42,519 nt of DNA from Phocaeicola massiliensis B84634 = Timone 84634 = DSM 17679 = JCM 13223 (GCF_000382445.1 NZ_KB905473.1:187802-230320); one strand, 5' to 3'; positions 8,696 to 18,480 are shown, counted from the first letter of the stretch. The notes: generated by a model from the letters alone, not told the origin. Translations and numbers: made by a program.

Positions 8696-10078
8696 TTAGA
8701 CTGATTTATTGTTTTCGGAAGCTTCTGTCGGTATTGTTTCGTCTGTCGGAATAGATTCTGAAACCTCCGAAAGCGTATCTTCGTTTCCAGGTTTGCCCGC
8801 TGCTTCTGCTGTTACCAGGCCTCGTGCGTGTTCCAGCAAAATTTGGGTAGCTGCTTGCAACTTGACTTCGGCAGTAGTCTCTTCTTCCTGTTTCTTTTGT
8901 TCTTCTTTCTCTGCTACATATCGGCTGACACTGAGAATCATGCCGATATAGGCGCAGTTGATTAAAGTAGAGGTACCTCCCTTACTGATGAGAGGCAATG
9001 GTTGTCCTGTAACAGGGAAAAGACCTACTGCCACCATCATATTCAACATAGCTTGAGAAACTAGCAAAATGGCAATACCCATGACAAGAAATGCGGGAAA
9101 AGCTTTTTCGCTTTTTCGAGCTATCTTTCCGGCGCGCATCAGCAACCAAATGTAGAGTACGACAACAAAGCCGCCTCCCAACAACCCAAGCTCTTCGATG
9201 ACGATAGCAAAAATAAAATCGGAAAATGCTTGCGAAAGGAAATCTCGCTGGACACTGTTGCCCGGCATTTTACCAATGATATTGCTGGAGGCAATGGCGA
9301 TATTGGCATGGGCAATCTGGGCATTCTTGTCAATATCATATTTGGCGGCCGGAACCGCTTCTTTATCTTCGAAGAACCCTTTAATACGATTCTGCCACGT
9401 CTCTACACGATGCATCATCGGTATATCACGATATTGCTTTGCGGGTGTTACCATAATCATTCCTATAAATATGACGGCAATGACTCCTACGATAGAAATC
9501 AGCTTGAGAAGTTGCTTCCATGGTACGCGACCGATAATCATCATCAGAAAAACGACTCCAAACAGTAACATGGCTGTTGAACCGTTCTCGGGAGCAATCA
9601 ATATGAATACGATACCGGTAATCCACATGATATATTTGAATGCCTTCGGGTTGGCGCCGTCTTCTTCCTGAAACTTGGAAAGAATGAAAGCAGTAACGAT
9701 AATAACAGCCATTTTTGCAAGCTCGGACGGTTGAAACTGGATGCCGAAAAAAGTCATCCATCGGGCTGCTCCGTTCACACGGTCACCTGTAATGATACCC
9801 ATCCCCATTACGAATACCAATAAAACTGCTGATATAGGTAATAAGAAGAAGGGAAGAACCCTAAACCACTTGCAGGGAATGTTATGCACCAGTACCACAA
9901 TACAAGCACCTACCATCAGGATAACACTATGCTGGGTGATGGGCCCCCAATGGTCTCCACTTTTATAAGTAAGCGTACTGGCAGCGCTGAATACCTCTAC
10001 AATGGAAATCAAACAAAGAAACAGGAAGATAATCCAGATTACTTTGTCGCCCTTGAATAAGTCTTTTATCAGGTCCAT
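8696..10078 (-). CDS. ftsW: FtsW, septal peptidoglycan glycosyltransferase (SEDS family)
   Basis: Polytopic inner-membrane protein that polymerises lipid II at the septum together with its cognate class B PBP (the product of 14224-16350). About ten membrane segments fill the first 390 residues, with SEDS signatures such as 'GITGDRVNGAARWM', 'FQPSELAKMAVI' and 'TGQPLPLISKGGTST'. The C-terminal about 70 residues are a hydrophilic, Glu/Thr/Ser-rich tail, longer than in E. coli and probably disordered. It starts 48 bp downstream of murD. RodA is the nearest alternative, but the dcw context favours FtsW. Confidence 0.93.
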   Translation of the reverse strand: MDLIKDLFKGDKVIWIIFLFLCLISIVEVFSAASTLTYKSGDHWGPITQHSVILMVGACIVVLVHNIPCKWFRVLPFFLLPISAVLLVFVMGMGIITGDRVNGAARWMTFFGIQFQPSELAKMAVIIVTAFILSKFQEEDGANPKAFKYIMWITGIVFILIAPENGSTAMLLFGVVFLMMIIGRVPWKQLLKLISIVGVIAVIFIGMIMVTPAKQYRDIPMMHRVETWQNRIKGFFEDKEAVPAAKYDIDKNAQIAHANIAIASSNIIGKMPGNSVQRDFLSQAFSDFIFAIVIEELGLLGGGFVVVLYIWLLMRAGKIARKSEKAFPAFLVMGIAILLVSQAMLNMMVAVGLFPVTGQPLPLISKGGTSTLINCAYIGMILSVSRYVAEKEEQKKQEEETTAEVKLQAATQILLEHARGLVTAEAAGKPGNEDTLSEVSESIPTDETIPTEASENNKSV

Positions 10079-10126
10079 GCTATTTAATTTTCAGTTTATA
10101 CGTTGAAATAAATAAGATTACCTCTT

Positions 10127-11461
10127 TTACAATGCTCTTACACAGTCTTTAAATTGCTCGCCGCGGTCTTCGTAGCTTTTAAAAAGGTCGAAGCTGGCAC
10201 AACAAGGGCTCAACAGTACTGATTCACCTTTCTTTGCCATGCGATAGGCTGCGTCCACAGCATCTTTCATGCTTTGAACGTCAGCTGTGGGAAGTCCGAA
10301 TGGGTCGAAGAACTCATGCAGCTTTTCATTATGTAATCCCATATAAATGAGTCCTACACATTTCTCTTTTACCAAGTCGGCGATTTCATTGTAATCATTA
10401 CCTTTATCTTTTCCGCCTAAAATCAAGACTGTTTTTGTCTTCATGCTTTGTAATGCATACCAACAAGAGTTGACATTGGTGGCTTTTGAGTCATTGATAT
10501 AGTCTACTCCTTTTACGCGGCATACTTTTTCCAGGCGGTGTTCCACTCCTTTGAAGTCTCCTAAGGCTTCGCGGATACATTCTTTGCGAATGCCGGCCAG
10601 GTTAGCAGAAATACCGGCTGCCATGGAGTTGAATAAATTATGAGTACCGGTCAGGGCCAACTCTTCTTGTTCCATATTGAAAGCAATCGGTTTGGTGAAG
10701 CATACCTTGTCTTTCTCAACATAGGCTGCTGCTCCTTCTTCTTTTTGCTCGGCAAAGGGATAGTAGTGTCCGTGAATTCCATATTTATGTAGCTCACGCT
10801 GAATAATCGGGTCATCATTCCAGAAAATAAAGGCATCTTCGTCCGTCTGATTTTGTATGATACGGAATTTTGCATCCACATAATTCTGCATCTTATGGTC
10901 ATACCGGTCTAAATGATCCGGGGTGATATTCATCAGCACCGCAATATTGGCATGAAATTTATACATATTATCCAATTGGAAGCTACTCAGCTCAATTACA
11001 TAATAATCATAATTGTATTCAGCCACTTGGAAAGCAAGGCTTTGCCCTATATTCCCGGCCAGACCGACATTCAGTCCTGCCTTTTTAAAGATATGATAAA
11101 TCAGGGAAGTAGTGGTGGTTTTGCCATTACTGCCTGTAATACAAATCATTTTTGCATTTGTATAACGTCCCGCAAATTCTATTTCAGAGATAATAGGGGT
11201 TCCTTGTGCTTTCAGTTTCAAAATCATCGGGGCATCATTAGGGATACCGGGGCTTTTTATTACTTCATCAGCATTTAGTATCAACTCTTCCGTATGCTTT
11301 CCTTCTTCCCATGCAATGCCTCGTTCGTTCAGCATATCTTTGTATTTGCTCTTAATCATAGACATGTCTGAAACAAATGTATCAAAACCTTGTTTCTTAG
11401 CCAGAACTGCTGCTCCCGCACCGCTCTCTCCGGCTCCTAATATGACAATTCTCTTAGCCAT
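10127..11461 (-). CDS. murD: UDP-N-acetylmuramoylalanine--D-glutamate ligase
   Basis: Adds D-Glu to UDP-MurNAc-L-Ala in the cytoplasm. The 444-residue protein has the N-terminal IVILGAGESGAGAAVLAKK, the ATP loop ITGSNGKTTTTSL and the C-terminal 'LLSPCCASFDLFKSYEDRG', all diagnostic of MurD. An open frame extends two codons further to a TTG, but the ATG at 11461 (MAKRIVILG) is the natural start. It lies 13 bp after mraY. The ribosome binding site is weak, as is common in this phylum. Confidence 0.95.
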   Translation of the reverse strand: MAKRIVILGAGESGAGAAVLAKKQGFDTFVSDMSMIKSKYKDMLNERGIAWEEGKHTEELILNADEVIKSPGIPNDAPMILKLKAQGTPIISEIEFAGRYTNAKMICITGSNGKTTTTSLIYHIFKKAGLNVGLAGNIGQSLAFQVAEYNYDYYVIELSSFQLDNMYKFHANIAVLMNITPDHLDRYDHKMQNYVDAKFRIIQNQTDEDAFIFWNDDPIIQRELHKYGIHGHYYPFAEQKEEGAAAYVEKDKVCFTKPIAFNMEQEELALTGTHNLFNSMAAGISANLAGIRKECIREALGDFKGVEHRLEKVCRVKGVDYINDSKATNVNSCWYALQSMKTKTVLILGGKDKGNDYNEIADLVKEKCVGLIYMGLHNEKLHEFFDPFGLPTADVQSMKDAVDAAYRMAKKGESVLLSPCCASFDLFKSYEDRGEQFKDCVRAL

Positions 11462-11474
11462 AATCAATTTTTGT

Positions 11475-12743
11475 TTATCTTATCTTTAATGTAATAATTG
11501 TAATTGCAGCCAGTACGATGGTGACAATCCAGAAACGTACTGTGATTTTTGATTCATGGAATACATTGCCGGGTTTTGTAAAAACATAGCTGCAATTAGG
11601 GTCTAGTTGTGCTAATGTAGTGCGGAAATGGTCATGGATAGGTGTACGCTTGAAAATGCGTTGGATATGTCCTTTCTTTTTCCCGCTTTTGAAATATCTT
11701 ACTTGAAGAATGACCGATAAGTTTTCTATCAAGAAGATTCCGCAAAGGATGGGTATAAGCAATTCCTTATGGATAATAATTGCAAATACCGCTATGATAC
11801 CACCAATGGTCAAGCTTCCCGTATCGCCCATGAACACTTGTGCCGGGAATGCATTGTACCAAAGGAAACCGATGAGTGCACCGATAAATGCACATATAAA
11901 TATAACCAGTTCTTCGCTGCCGGGGATATACATTATATTAAGATATCCGGCGTATTCGATGTGACTGGACACGTATGCTAGAATTCCAAGTGTTAGACCT
12001 ATGATGGCGGAGTTTCCGGCTGCCATTCCATCCATGCCATCGTTCAAATTGGCACCATTTGAAACTGCCGTTACAACAAAAATGGTTACTAAAACGAATA
12101 ATATCCATCCGGCAGTTTGGGCATGGTCACCTAGGAAACCGACAAAATCGGCATAATCCAAGTTGTTGTTCTTAAAGAATGGTATCGTTGTCTTTGTTGA
12201 CTTTTCATTTTGAGCTTTATGGACAATCTCCACTATTTCTCCTCCTTTTTGTATTTCCACATTCTCACGGATAACTACGTTAGGGCTTAAATAGAGAGTC
12301 AATCCTACGATTAATCCCAAACCAACCTGACCGATAATCTTAAACTTGCCGTGCAAGCCTTCCTTGTCTTTACGGAAAACTTTGATATAGTCATCCAAAA
12401 ATCCTAATGTGCCTAGCCAAACAGTAGTGATCAGCATCAATATCATATAAATGTTATCCAGTTTCCCCAATAAAAGACAGGGAATAAGGATAGCAACAAT
12501 AATAATGATTCCTCCCATTGTAGGAACGCCTACTTTTTTTACATTAAAAGGGTCGATAGAAGCATCGCGTTGGGTCTCTGTAATCTGTTTCCGTTTCAGT
12601 AAGTTAATAAAATATTCTCCGAAGATGGCAGATATCAACAATGAGAGGATGACAGCCATCAAGGAACGGAATGATACATAACCGAACATTCTAGCTCCGG
12701 GAAAATCACACTGCTCTAAAAAATTAAATAAATAATATAGCAT
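11475..12743 (-). CDS. mraY: MraY, phospho-MurNAc-pentapeptide transferase
   Basis: Polytopic membrane enzyme that moves phospho-MurNAc-pentapeptide from UDP onto undecaprenyl phosphate to give lipid I. Catalytic aspartates are visible in LGFLDDYIKV (D117, D118) and NLNDGMDGMAAG (from about 233), with 'FMGDTGSLTIGG' later. At 422 residues it is about 60 longer than E. coli MraY; most of the excess is a hydrophilic insert at about 155-200. The conserved HHH motif reads IHDH (H370, D371, H372), so the middle His is Asp. It sits 11 bp after murE. Confidence 0.96.
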   Translation of the reverse strand: MLYYLFNFLEQCDFPGARMFGYVSFRSLMAVILSLLISAIFGEYFINLLKRKQITETQRDASIDPFNVKKVGVPTMGGIIIIVAILIPCLLLGKLDNIYMILMLITTVWLGTLGFLDDYIKVFRKDKEGLHGKFKIIGQVGLGLIVGLTLYLSPNVVIRENVEIQKGGEIVEIVHKAQNEKSTKTTIPFFKNNNLDYADFVGFLGDHAQTAGWILFVLVTIFVVTAVSNGANLNDGMDGMAAGNSAIIGLTLGILAYVSSHIEYAGYLNIMYIPGSEELVIFICAFIGALIGFLWYNAFPAQVFMGDTGSLTIGGIIAVFAIIIHKELLIPILCGIFLIENLSVILQVRYFKSGKKKGHIQRIFKRTPIHDHFRTTLAQLDPNCSYVFTKPGNVFHESKITVRFWIVTIVLAAITIITLKIR

Positions 12744-12754
12744 TTCTTGTTGGT

Positions 12755-14209
12755 TTATTCATTAGCAAATATATCTTTCAATACCTCCTTATCATCAAAA
12801 TGGTGCTTTATACCTTTTATTTCCTGATAATTTTCATGCCCTTTTCCGGCAACCAGCACAACGTCTTTGGCTTGGGCAAGCATGCATGCTGTACGGATAG
12901 CTTCTTTTCGGTCTGCTATGCTGATGACCTTACGCATATTTTCTTTATTCAATCCTGCAAGCATATCATTGATAATATCCTGTGGCTCTTCAAAGCGGGG
13001 ATTGTCTGACGTGATGATGACTTTGTCACTTTGCTTGGCTGCTTCTTGAGCCATTAAGGGACGTTTGCCTTTATCACGGTTGCCGCCCGCACCTACAACC
13101 GTAATCACCTTTCCTTTCCCGTTCAATACCTCGTGGATGGCATTCAATACATTTTCTAGTGCATCGGGAGTATGTGCATAATCGACGATAGCTGTATAGC
13201 CTTTGGGTGAACGCAAGGAATCAAAACGTCCGGCAACAGGACGTAGTGTACTTAAAGCAAGAAGAACATCTTCCGGTTTCTTTCCCAACAGACAGCCTGC
13301 GCCATAAACGGCTAATAAATTAGAAGCGTTAAAACGTCCGATAAATTGCACGTTGACTTCTACATTGTTAATGTCCAGCAGCATTCCTTCAAATCCGTCT
13401 TCAAGTACTTTGCCTTTAAAGTCACTAAGGCTGCGGAGAGAATAGGTGCTGACTTTCGCTTTGGTATTCTGTGTCATAACCAAGCCGTTTCTATCGTCCA
13501 GGTTGGTTAGGGCAAAAGCACTTTTCGACAAGCCATCAAAGAATGCTTTCTTGGCTTTCAGGTAATTCTCAACCGTTTTGTGATAATCCAGATGGTCGCG
13601 CGTTAAATTGGTGAAAATACCTCCGGCAAACTTTAAACCTCCGATACGCTTTTGGGCAACAGAATGTGAACTGACTTCCATAAAGACATACTTACAACCT
13701 TCGTCTGCCATACGGCCTAATAATTGATTTAATGTAATGGGATCAGGAGTAGTATGGTCTGTGGGAACTGCTTCATCGTCAATATAATTACAAACTGTGG
13801 ATATTAAGCCGACCTTATAACCGAATTTGCGGAACATATTATATAATAAGGTGGCAATGGTGGTTTTACCGTTTGTCCCGGTAACGCCTACCAACTCCAG
13901 TTTTGATGTTGGGTCACCATAAAAGGCAGTAGCCAGTTTCCCGACAATATCTTCTGTATCGCCTACTTTGATATAAGTAATATTTTCATTCAATGTTTCG
14001 GGAAGAGTCTCGCACACCACTGCAACGGCACCTTTTTCTATTGCTTTTGTGATATAAGCATGTCCGTCTGTCTGCGTACCTTTTACAGCTACAAACACAT
14101 GTTCCGGTTCAATAAGACGTGAGTCTATATTGATTCCTGAAATCTCTTTGGTAGTATTGCCAATGATCTCGCTTACGGTTATACCTTTGATAATCTCTTC
14201 CAGTTTCAT
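12755..14209 (-). CDS. murE: UDP-MurNAc-tripeptide ligase, meso-DAP type
   Basis: Cytoplasmic ligase that adds the third stem-peptide residue. The 484 residues include the ATP loop [14 protein letters not shown] (109-122) and the substrate-selecting motif DNPR at 402-405. In characterised MurE proteins DNPR goes with meso-diaminopimelate, against lysine enzymes that lack the Arg, so DAP-type peptidoglycan is predicted. It also shows '[13 protein letters not shown]' and '[12 protein letters not shown]'. It lies 14 bp after the PBP gene and 11 bp before mraY. Confidence 0.95.
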   Translation of the reverse strand: MKLEEIIKGITVSEIIGNTTKEISGINIDSRLIEPEHVFVAVKGTQTDGHAYITKAIEKGAVAVVCETLPETLNENITYIKVGDTEDIVGKLATAFYGDPTSKLELVGVTGTNGKTTIATLLYNMFRKFGYKVGLISTVCNYIDDEAVPTDHTTPDPITLNQLLGRMADEGCKYVFMEVSSHSVAQKRIGGLKFAGGIFTNLTRDHLDYHKTVENYLKAKKAFFDGLSKSAFALTNLDDRNGLVMTQNTKAKVSTYSLRSLSDFKGKVLEDGFEGMLLDINNVEVNVQFIGRFNASNLLAVYGAGCLLGKKPEDVLLALSTLRPVAGRFDSLRSPKGYTAIVDYAHTPDALENVLNAIHEVLNGKGKVITVVGAGGNRDKGKRPLMAQEAAKQSDKVIITSDNPRFEEPQDIINDMLAGLNKENMRKVISIADRKEAIRTACMLAQAKDVVLVAGKGHENYQEIKGIKHHFDDKEVLKDIFANE

Positions 14210-14223
14210 ATCTTTCTTCTATA

Positions 14224-16350
14224 TTAATTTAATCGTAATTGTATGGTTTGTCCCTTGCGTATGGTATTGCCGGCAGGAATACTCTGCGACTTGACTTTAC
14301 CCATTCCGCTTAGACGGGTTTTCAAACCGATACTCTCCAATAGGTAAACAGCATCTTTGGCGCCCATGCCGATTACGCTTGGTACCAGTTTATTATTTAT
14401 TTCTTTTTTGCTGAACATTACATTGTCGGGATTTGTCGTAACGTTCCCCCAAACCGGTTTGTCAATTGAATAGCTGTTTGACAGACCGGTGGTTCTTATA
14501 TCAATCTGATTCAGTATATAGTTTGCAGCTCCTATATCCCCATGTTTCACGTCAGGAACTAAGATAGAAGTTGAATCTTTCGCACCTTGTAAGTCCTGAG
14601 CAAGATGTTTTGCAAACACACGCTCGGCAATATTGCGGAATACAGGGCCGGCCATACCGCCTCCCGATGCCGGATAGCCATTCTTCTGAATGGCTACGAT
14701 ACAACTGTATCGGGGAGATTCGGAGGGGAAATAGCCGCAGAAGCTAACCAAATATTGGCGCATACCATTGGTGTATCCCGATCTTCCCTGAGATACTTGA
14801 GCTGTACCTGTTTTTCCTGATACATGAAACTGTTTGGAACCTGCTTGTCGTCCTAATCCCTCGCTAACCACCTTTTCAAGAATAACTTGTATCTCTTGAA
14901 TTGTTTTGGGAGAAGCTATTGCCGGATTAAGAACCTCGGTCGGAATTTCTTTCACAACTTGTCCGTCTTTCATAATCGCCTTGACAAATTTAGGTTTAAC
15001 CATCACACCATTGTTTGCTATAGCGTTATAGAAAGTTACCGTACTGATAGGAGGAATCTGTGTCTCATATCCGATAGACATCCATGCCAATGCTGTTTTT
15101 GACCAATTGTTTTTGTTGGGCATACGGATAAATGGATCACCTGCTCCCGGGATATCCAAATGAAGTGGGGACGCTATACCTAATTTATATAAGCCTTGCA
15201 CATACTTCTCAGGATGGTCGTGATAGTTTTGGTCTATTAACCGTGACACACCAATATTGGAAGAATACATTAATGTTTGCGTAGTAGTGATTACGCCATA
15301 TCCTCCACGATGCCAGTTATGGTCTTTCATACGGGCGCCATGCATATTATAAACACCGTTTCCGGTATCAATTGTTTGGTCGGGTGTTATTTTTCCGTCT
15401 TCAAGAGCTACCATGATAGAGGCTGTCTTAAAAGTAGACCCGGGTTCCATCATATCGGAGACCGCATTATTGCGAATCTCTCTGTATACTCCATCAGCAC
15501 ATTTGGTCATATTGACAATAGCTTTGATTTCTCCGGTTTGAACTTCCATTAAAATAGCAACTCCTACGGTTGCATTAATTTCTTTCAATTTATCGACCAA
15601 TGCTTTTTCTGCGATATCTTGCATACCGACATCGATTGTCGTAATGATATCACATCCGTCAACAGGCGGTATATCTACTATGTTCAAGTATTTGTTCATC
15701 ACTTTTTGGCGGTGAGTAATACCTTCACGTCCCTTTAGTATAGAATCGTAAGAAAGTTCCAAACCATTCTTGGCGCCTTGCTCAATGTCGGGATACATAT
15801 CGCCTAATGTACGCATGGCTAATGAACCGAATGGCTTTTTGCGCTGGTTGAATGCCTGTTCGTGAAATCCACCCTTGTATTTGTTTAAGTTGAAGACGGG
15901 CAGACGTTTAGCCTCTTTATATTGTATATAGGATATTCGTTTGGGATAAAGCAGGTAGTTGCGGCTTCCCTTTTTTCTACCTTTTAATATATGGGATTTG
16001 AATTCTGCTTTGCTCTTATCCGGGAAAATCTGGTGCAGACCATCACAGATGGAGTCCATATAGAGCATCAGTAATGAGTCTTTCAGATGGCCGCCGGCTT
16101 TGAAGTCCATATAAATTTTGTATTCCGGAAGACTGCTTGCCATTAATTGCCCATCAGAAGAGATAATGTTTCCGCGGGTTGGGCGAACGGTTACGTTTTC
16201 TTTCACAAAACGGTCGGCTACATCTTTCCAATATTGCCGTTCGGCAAACATGATGACGCCGGCTTTGCAAATTATTGCAATACCTATCAATACCATCATC
16301 AATATGATGAAGGAATAACGGGTCATTATGTTCTTTTGGTTCGGCATCAT
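14224..16350 (-). CDS. ftsI: Septal class B penicillin-binding protein (FtsI-type) with PASTA domain
   Basis: DD-transpeptidase that crosslinks septal peptidoglycan with FtsW. The 708-residue protein has a short cytoplasmic tail, one membrane segment (about 12-34), the dimerisation domain with 'RPTRGNIISSDGQLMA' (56-71), then the transpeptidase domain with S305-T-F-K308, S363-S-N365 and K513-T-G515. The last about 60 residues form one PASTA-like domain starting 'LVPSVIGMGAKDAVYLL'. That combination resembles B. subtilis SpoVD or PBP2B more than E. coli FtsI. Two adjacent ATGs are possible starts. It begins 4 bp after the ftsL-like gene. Confidence 0.94.
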   Translation of the reverse strand: MMPNQKNIMTRYSFIILMMVLIGIAIICKAGVIMFAERQYWKDVADRFVKENVTVRPTRGNIISSDGQLMASSLPEYKIYMDFKAGGHLKDSLLMLYMDSICDGLHQIFPDKSKAEFKSHILKGRKKGSRNYLLYPKRISYIQYKEAKRLPVFNLNKYKGGFHEQAFNQRKKPFGSLAMRTLGDMYPDIEQGAKNGLELSYDSILKGREGITHRQKVMNKYLNIVDIPPVDGCDIITTIDVGMQDIAEKALVDKLKEINATVGVAILMEVQTGEIKAIVNMTKCADGVYREIRNNAVSDMMEPGSTFKTASIMVALEDGKITPDQTIDTGNGVYNMHGARMKDHNWHRGGYGVITTTQTLMYSSNIGVSRLIDQNYHDHPEKYVQGLYKLGIASPLHLDIPGAGDPFIRMPNKNNWSKTALAWMSIGYETQIPPISTVTFYNAIANNGVMVKPKFVKAIMKDGQVVKEIPTEVLNPAIASPKTIQEIQVILEKVVSEGLGRQAGSKQFHVSGKTGTAQVSQGRSGYTNGMRQYLVSFCGYFPSESPRYSCIVAIQKNGYPASGGGMAGPVFRNIAERVFAKHLAQDLQGAKDSTSILVPDVKHGDIGAANYILNQIDIRTTGLSNSYSIDKPVWGNVTTNPDNVMFSKKEINNKLVPSVIGMGAKDAVYLLESIGLKTRLSGMGKVKSQSIPAGNTIRKGQTIQLRLN

Positions 16351-16354
16351 AATT

Positions 16355-16732
16355 TTAGTCTTTTTTTATCAGATAAGGACGGTTGGTCGCTGTTTGTAAA
16401 TGACTCTCTTCCGTCGATATATATTCTTCGATACGTGACTGACGGCTCTTCTCCATTAATTCGGATGAACGGGTGAGAGCATCATATTTAATATCTACTA
16501 AATCTTTCTTTAGCTTGTCTATTTCAATCAATTCCTGTTGGCTTTTATAACGGTTGTTAATGTAGCACACCGTTAATATCATAATAAGGATAAGTAAACG
16601 AGTTTGTCTTTTAAAGAAGTCGTTTGCTAAAATATCTCCTCCTAATATGCTGCGGATAGACATGTGTTTAGGAGAAGTAGCGGTGTGCTCTTCCTTGGCC
16701 TGTTGCGTATTTTGCTTTTGTTCTTCTTCCAT
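16355..16732 (-). CDS. ftsL: FtsL-like bitopic division protein
   Basis: A 125-residue protein with a polar N-terminal stretch (1-43), one membrane segment (about 45-60, LLILIMILTVCYI) and a periplasmic heptad-like helix (about 63-100, QQELIEIDKLKKDLVDIKYDA broken by few prolines). FtsL proteins share almost no sequence but have this topology and this position between rsmH and the septal PBP. They form a complex with FtsQ and FtsB and activate FtsW-FtsI. The call rests on topology and position. The cytoplasmic tail of about 43 residues is fairly long for the family. Confidence 0.75.
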   Translation of the reverse strand: MEEEQKQNTQQAKEEHTATSPKHMSIRSILGGDILANDFFKRQTRLLILIMILTVCYINNRYKSQQELIEIDKLKKDLVDIKYDALTRSSELMEKSRQSRIEEYISTEESHLQTATNRPYLIKKD

Positions 16733-16737
16733 CTCGT

Positions 16738-17652
16738 TTATTTTTTTTCTGCAATTCTCAATTTAGCACTACGTGAACGGGGGTTTTGTTTCACCTCTTC
16801 GTTACCGGCAACGATTACTTTGTTATTTATCAGCCTGAATGGCGTTTGTACATTTCCGAAAAAATCTTGTCCCATTTTTCCTTCCACATTGCCGGTCTTC
16901 ATGATATTTTTCACCATTCGGTCTTCCAGGGAATGATAGGTAATAACCACTAAACGTCCGCCCGGTTTCAGAGCTTCTGTAGCTGCATAAAGCATTTCCT
17001 TTAATGCTTCCATCTCTTGGTTGACTTCAATGCGTAAAGCCTGAAATACTTTTGCTAGTTCTTTCTTTTCGCGTTCACGGCCAAATAAGGGTTTAATGAT
17101 TTCCAAGAAATCACCAATCGTAACAATTGGTTTGTCTGCACGTGCTTTTATGAGGACGGATGCCAGCTTGCGGCTGTTCTTCAATTCTCCATAGAGATAG
17201 AAAATGTCGGCAAGTCGTTCCTCATCGTAAGTGTTTACCACATCGGCTGCTGTCATGCCGGCACGTTTGTTCATGCGCATATCCAACTTTCCTTCAAAAC
17301 GAAATGAGAAACCGCGTTCCGAATCATCAAAATGATGAGAAGAAACACCCAAGTCCGCTAAAATGGCATCTACACCTTCTATGTTATGATAACGAAGAAA
17401 ATTATGTAAATAGCGGAAGTTGCTGCGCACAAAAGTAAAACGCCGGTCGTTTACAATGTTCTTTTCGGCGTCTTCGTCCTGATCAAAACTGAGCAAGCGT
17501 CCCGTATGATCCAGGCGATTCAGTATTTCTTTGGAATGACCGCCACCCCCGAATGTTACATCTACATAGATGCCTCCGGGTTGGATGTTCATTCCGCTTA
17601 CACTCTCGTCCAGTAGTACCGGTATGTGATATATCTGTTCTGTTTCGCTCAT
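16738..17652 (-). CDS. rsmH: 16S rRNA m4C1402 methyltransferase RsmH (MraW)
   Basis: SAM-dependent methyltransferase acting on N4 of C1402 in 16S rRNA. The 304 residues open with 'HIPVLLDESVSGMNI' and carry the SAM-binding 'YVDVTFGGGGHSKEIL', then 'DAILADLGVSSHHFDD', 'RGFSFR..LDMRMN' and 'VVITYHSLEDRMVKN', all diagnostic. It overlaps mraZ by 4 bp (ATGA) and is followed 5 bp later by the ftsL-like gene. Confidence 0.96.
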   Translation of the reverse strand: MSETEQIYHIPVLLDESVSGMNIQPGGIYVDVTFGGGGHSKEILNRLDHTGRLLSFDQDEDAEKNIVNDRRFTFVRSNFRYLHNFLRYHNIEGVDAILADLGVSSHHFDDSERGFSFRFEGKLDMRMNKRAGMTAADVVNTYDEERLADIFYLYGELKNSRKLASVLIKARADKPIVTIGDFLEIIKPLFGREREKKELAKVFQALRIEVNQEMEALKEMLYAATEALKPGGRLVVITYHSLEDRMVKNIMKTGNVEGKMGQDFFGNVQTPFRLINNKVIVAGNEEVKQNPRSRSAKLRIAEKK

Positions 17653-18113
17653 TCTAATCCTTCATTATTGTTGTTTCCCATTATTTCTTCTAGCTCCTTG
17701 CCGAAATCTTCAGGCGCAATGAACGGCTTGTCTGCAATTTCCTTTGCCCATATTTCGATAGTGTCATCCATTCCGATGAATCTGACCTCTTGCCGGATGT
17801 CTGCCAGCTTTAAGTATCTTTTGGGAATGAGAAAACGTCCGTTACCGTCCAGTGTGATGATTTCTACGTCTGATACAAATTGGCGGAAAATCATCTGATG
17901 TTTGGAGTTCCAACGATTGAGCTTGCTGCGCAGTTCGTTCATCTGCTCATTCCATACACTTTCCGGGTATAAAACCAGGCAATCCTGATAGGTGTCTTTA
18001 CGTAAAATCAGGCATTCTTCGGCTGCCGTTTGTAACTGCTTCCTGAATACAGCCGGGAAAAAGACTCTTCCTTTTGCATCTGTTTTTGCTTCCGAATTGC
18101 CGAGAAATCTCAT
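17649..18113 (-). CDS. mraZ: MraZ transcriptional regulator
   Basis: First gene of the dcw operon. MraZ is a ring-forming DNA-binding protein of the SpoVT-AbrB fold that represses its own operon in E. coli. The 154 residues carry the two family repeats with 'DAKGRVFFPAVFRKQL' (about 11-27) and 'DGNGRFLIPKRYLKLADI' (about 105-122); the DxxGR pairs are the DNA-contact motif. Repeats that fit its known operator lie 37-63 bp upstream at 18150-18176, so autoregulation is likely. Confidence 0.95.
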   Translation of the reverse strand: MRFLGNSEAKTDAKGRVFFPAVFRKQLQTAAEECLILRKDTYQDCLVLYPESVWNEQMNELRSKLNRWNSKHQMIFRQFVSDVEIITLDGNGRFLIPKRYLKLADIRQEVRFIGMDDTIEIWAKEIADKPFIAPEDFGKELEEIMGNNNNEGLE

Positions 18114-18149
18114 GTTTATACCTTATTATATTATTCAGGTTGTAAAATT

Positions 18150-18176
18150 ACACAATTCCCCACAATTCCCCACAAT
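18150..18176 (-). promoter_or_regulatory. MraZ operator repeats
   Basis: On the minus strand TGGGG recurs with exactly 5 bp between copies (TGGGGAATTGTGGGG), followed by a partial third TGTG repeat. Known MraZ sites are TGGGN repeats separated by 5 bp, and the location just ahead of mraZ is where the operator is expected. Confidence 0.8.
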
Positions 18177-18347
18177 AAAACCAAGAAAATATTTCGAGAA
18201 GTTTTCAACAGGTTGTTAAAGTAGCTATACACTTGGTAAACAGGAAGTTTAATTTTAATAATTTTCTTATAAAAAGGAGTGAAATCCGGTTTGTGTGAGA
18301 AATGAAAAAAGGAGGTTGAATAATTGCACATTCGTTTTTAAACTGCG

Positions 18348-18355
18348 CAAAAATA
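18348..18355 (-). promoter_or_regulatory. Candidate promoter of the dcw operon
   Basis: TATTTTTG on the minus strand matches the -7 consensus. The nearest TTTG (18383-18380) is 24 bp upstream, longer than the usual 19-21. It would give a leader of roughly 230 nt that includes the MraZ operator. A weaker TACTTTAA at 18223-18216 is an alternative. Confidence 0.4.
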
Positions 18356-18426
18356 GTGCGCTTTGTATTGCCTCAGACACAAAAACTCTTAATTTTTTTA
18401 GAGAAGGGTTCATTTTTCTGTCATAA

Positions 18427-18459
18427 ATTGCCAATATAAAAAAAGATAAGTTACTTTTG
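18427..18459 (+). promoter_or_regulatory. Promoter of the acyltransferase pair
   Basis: TACTTTTG (18452-18459) matches the -7 consensus; ATTG (18427-18430) is 21 bp upstream as a weak -33. The transcript would start about 15 nt before the ATG at 18481. Confidence 0.65.
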
Positions 18460-18480
18460 CAATGAAAAGACATTTATAAA

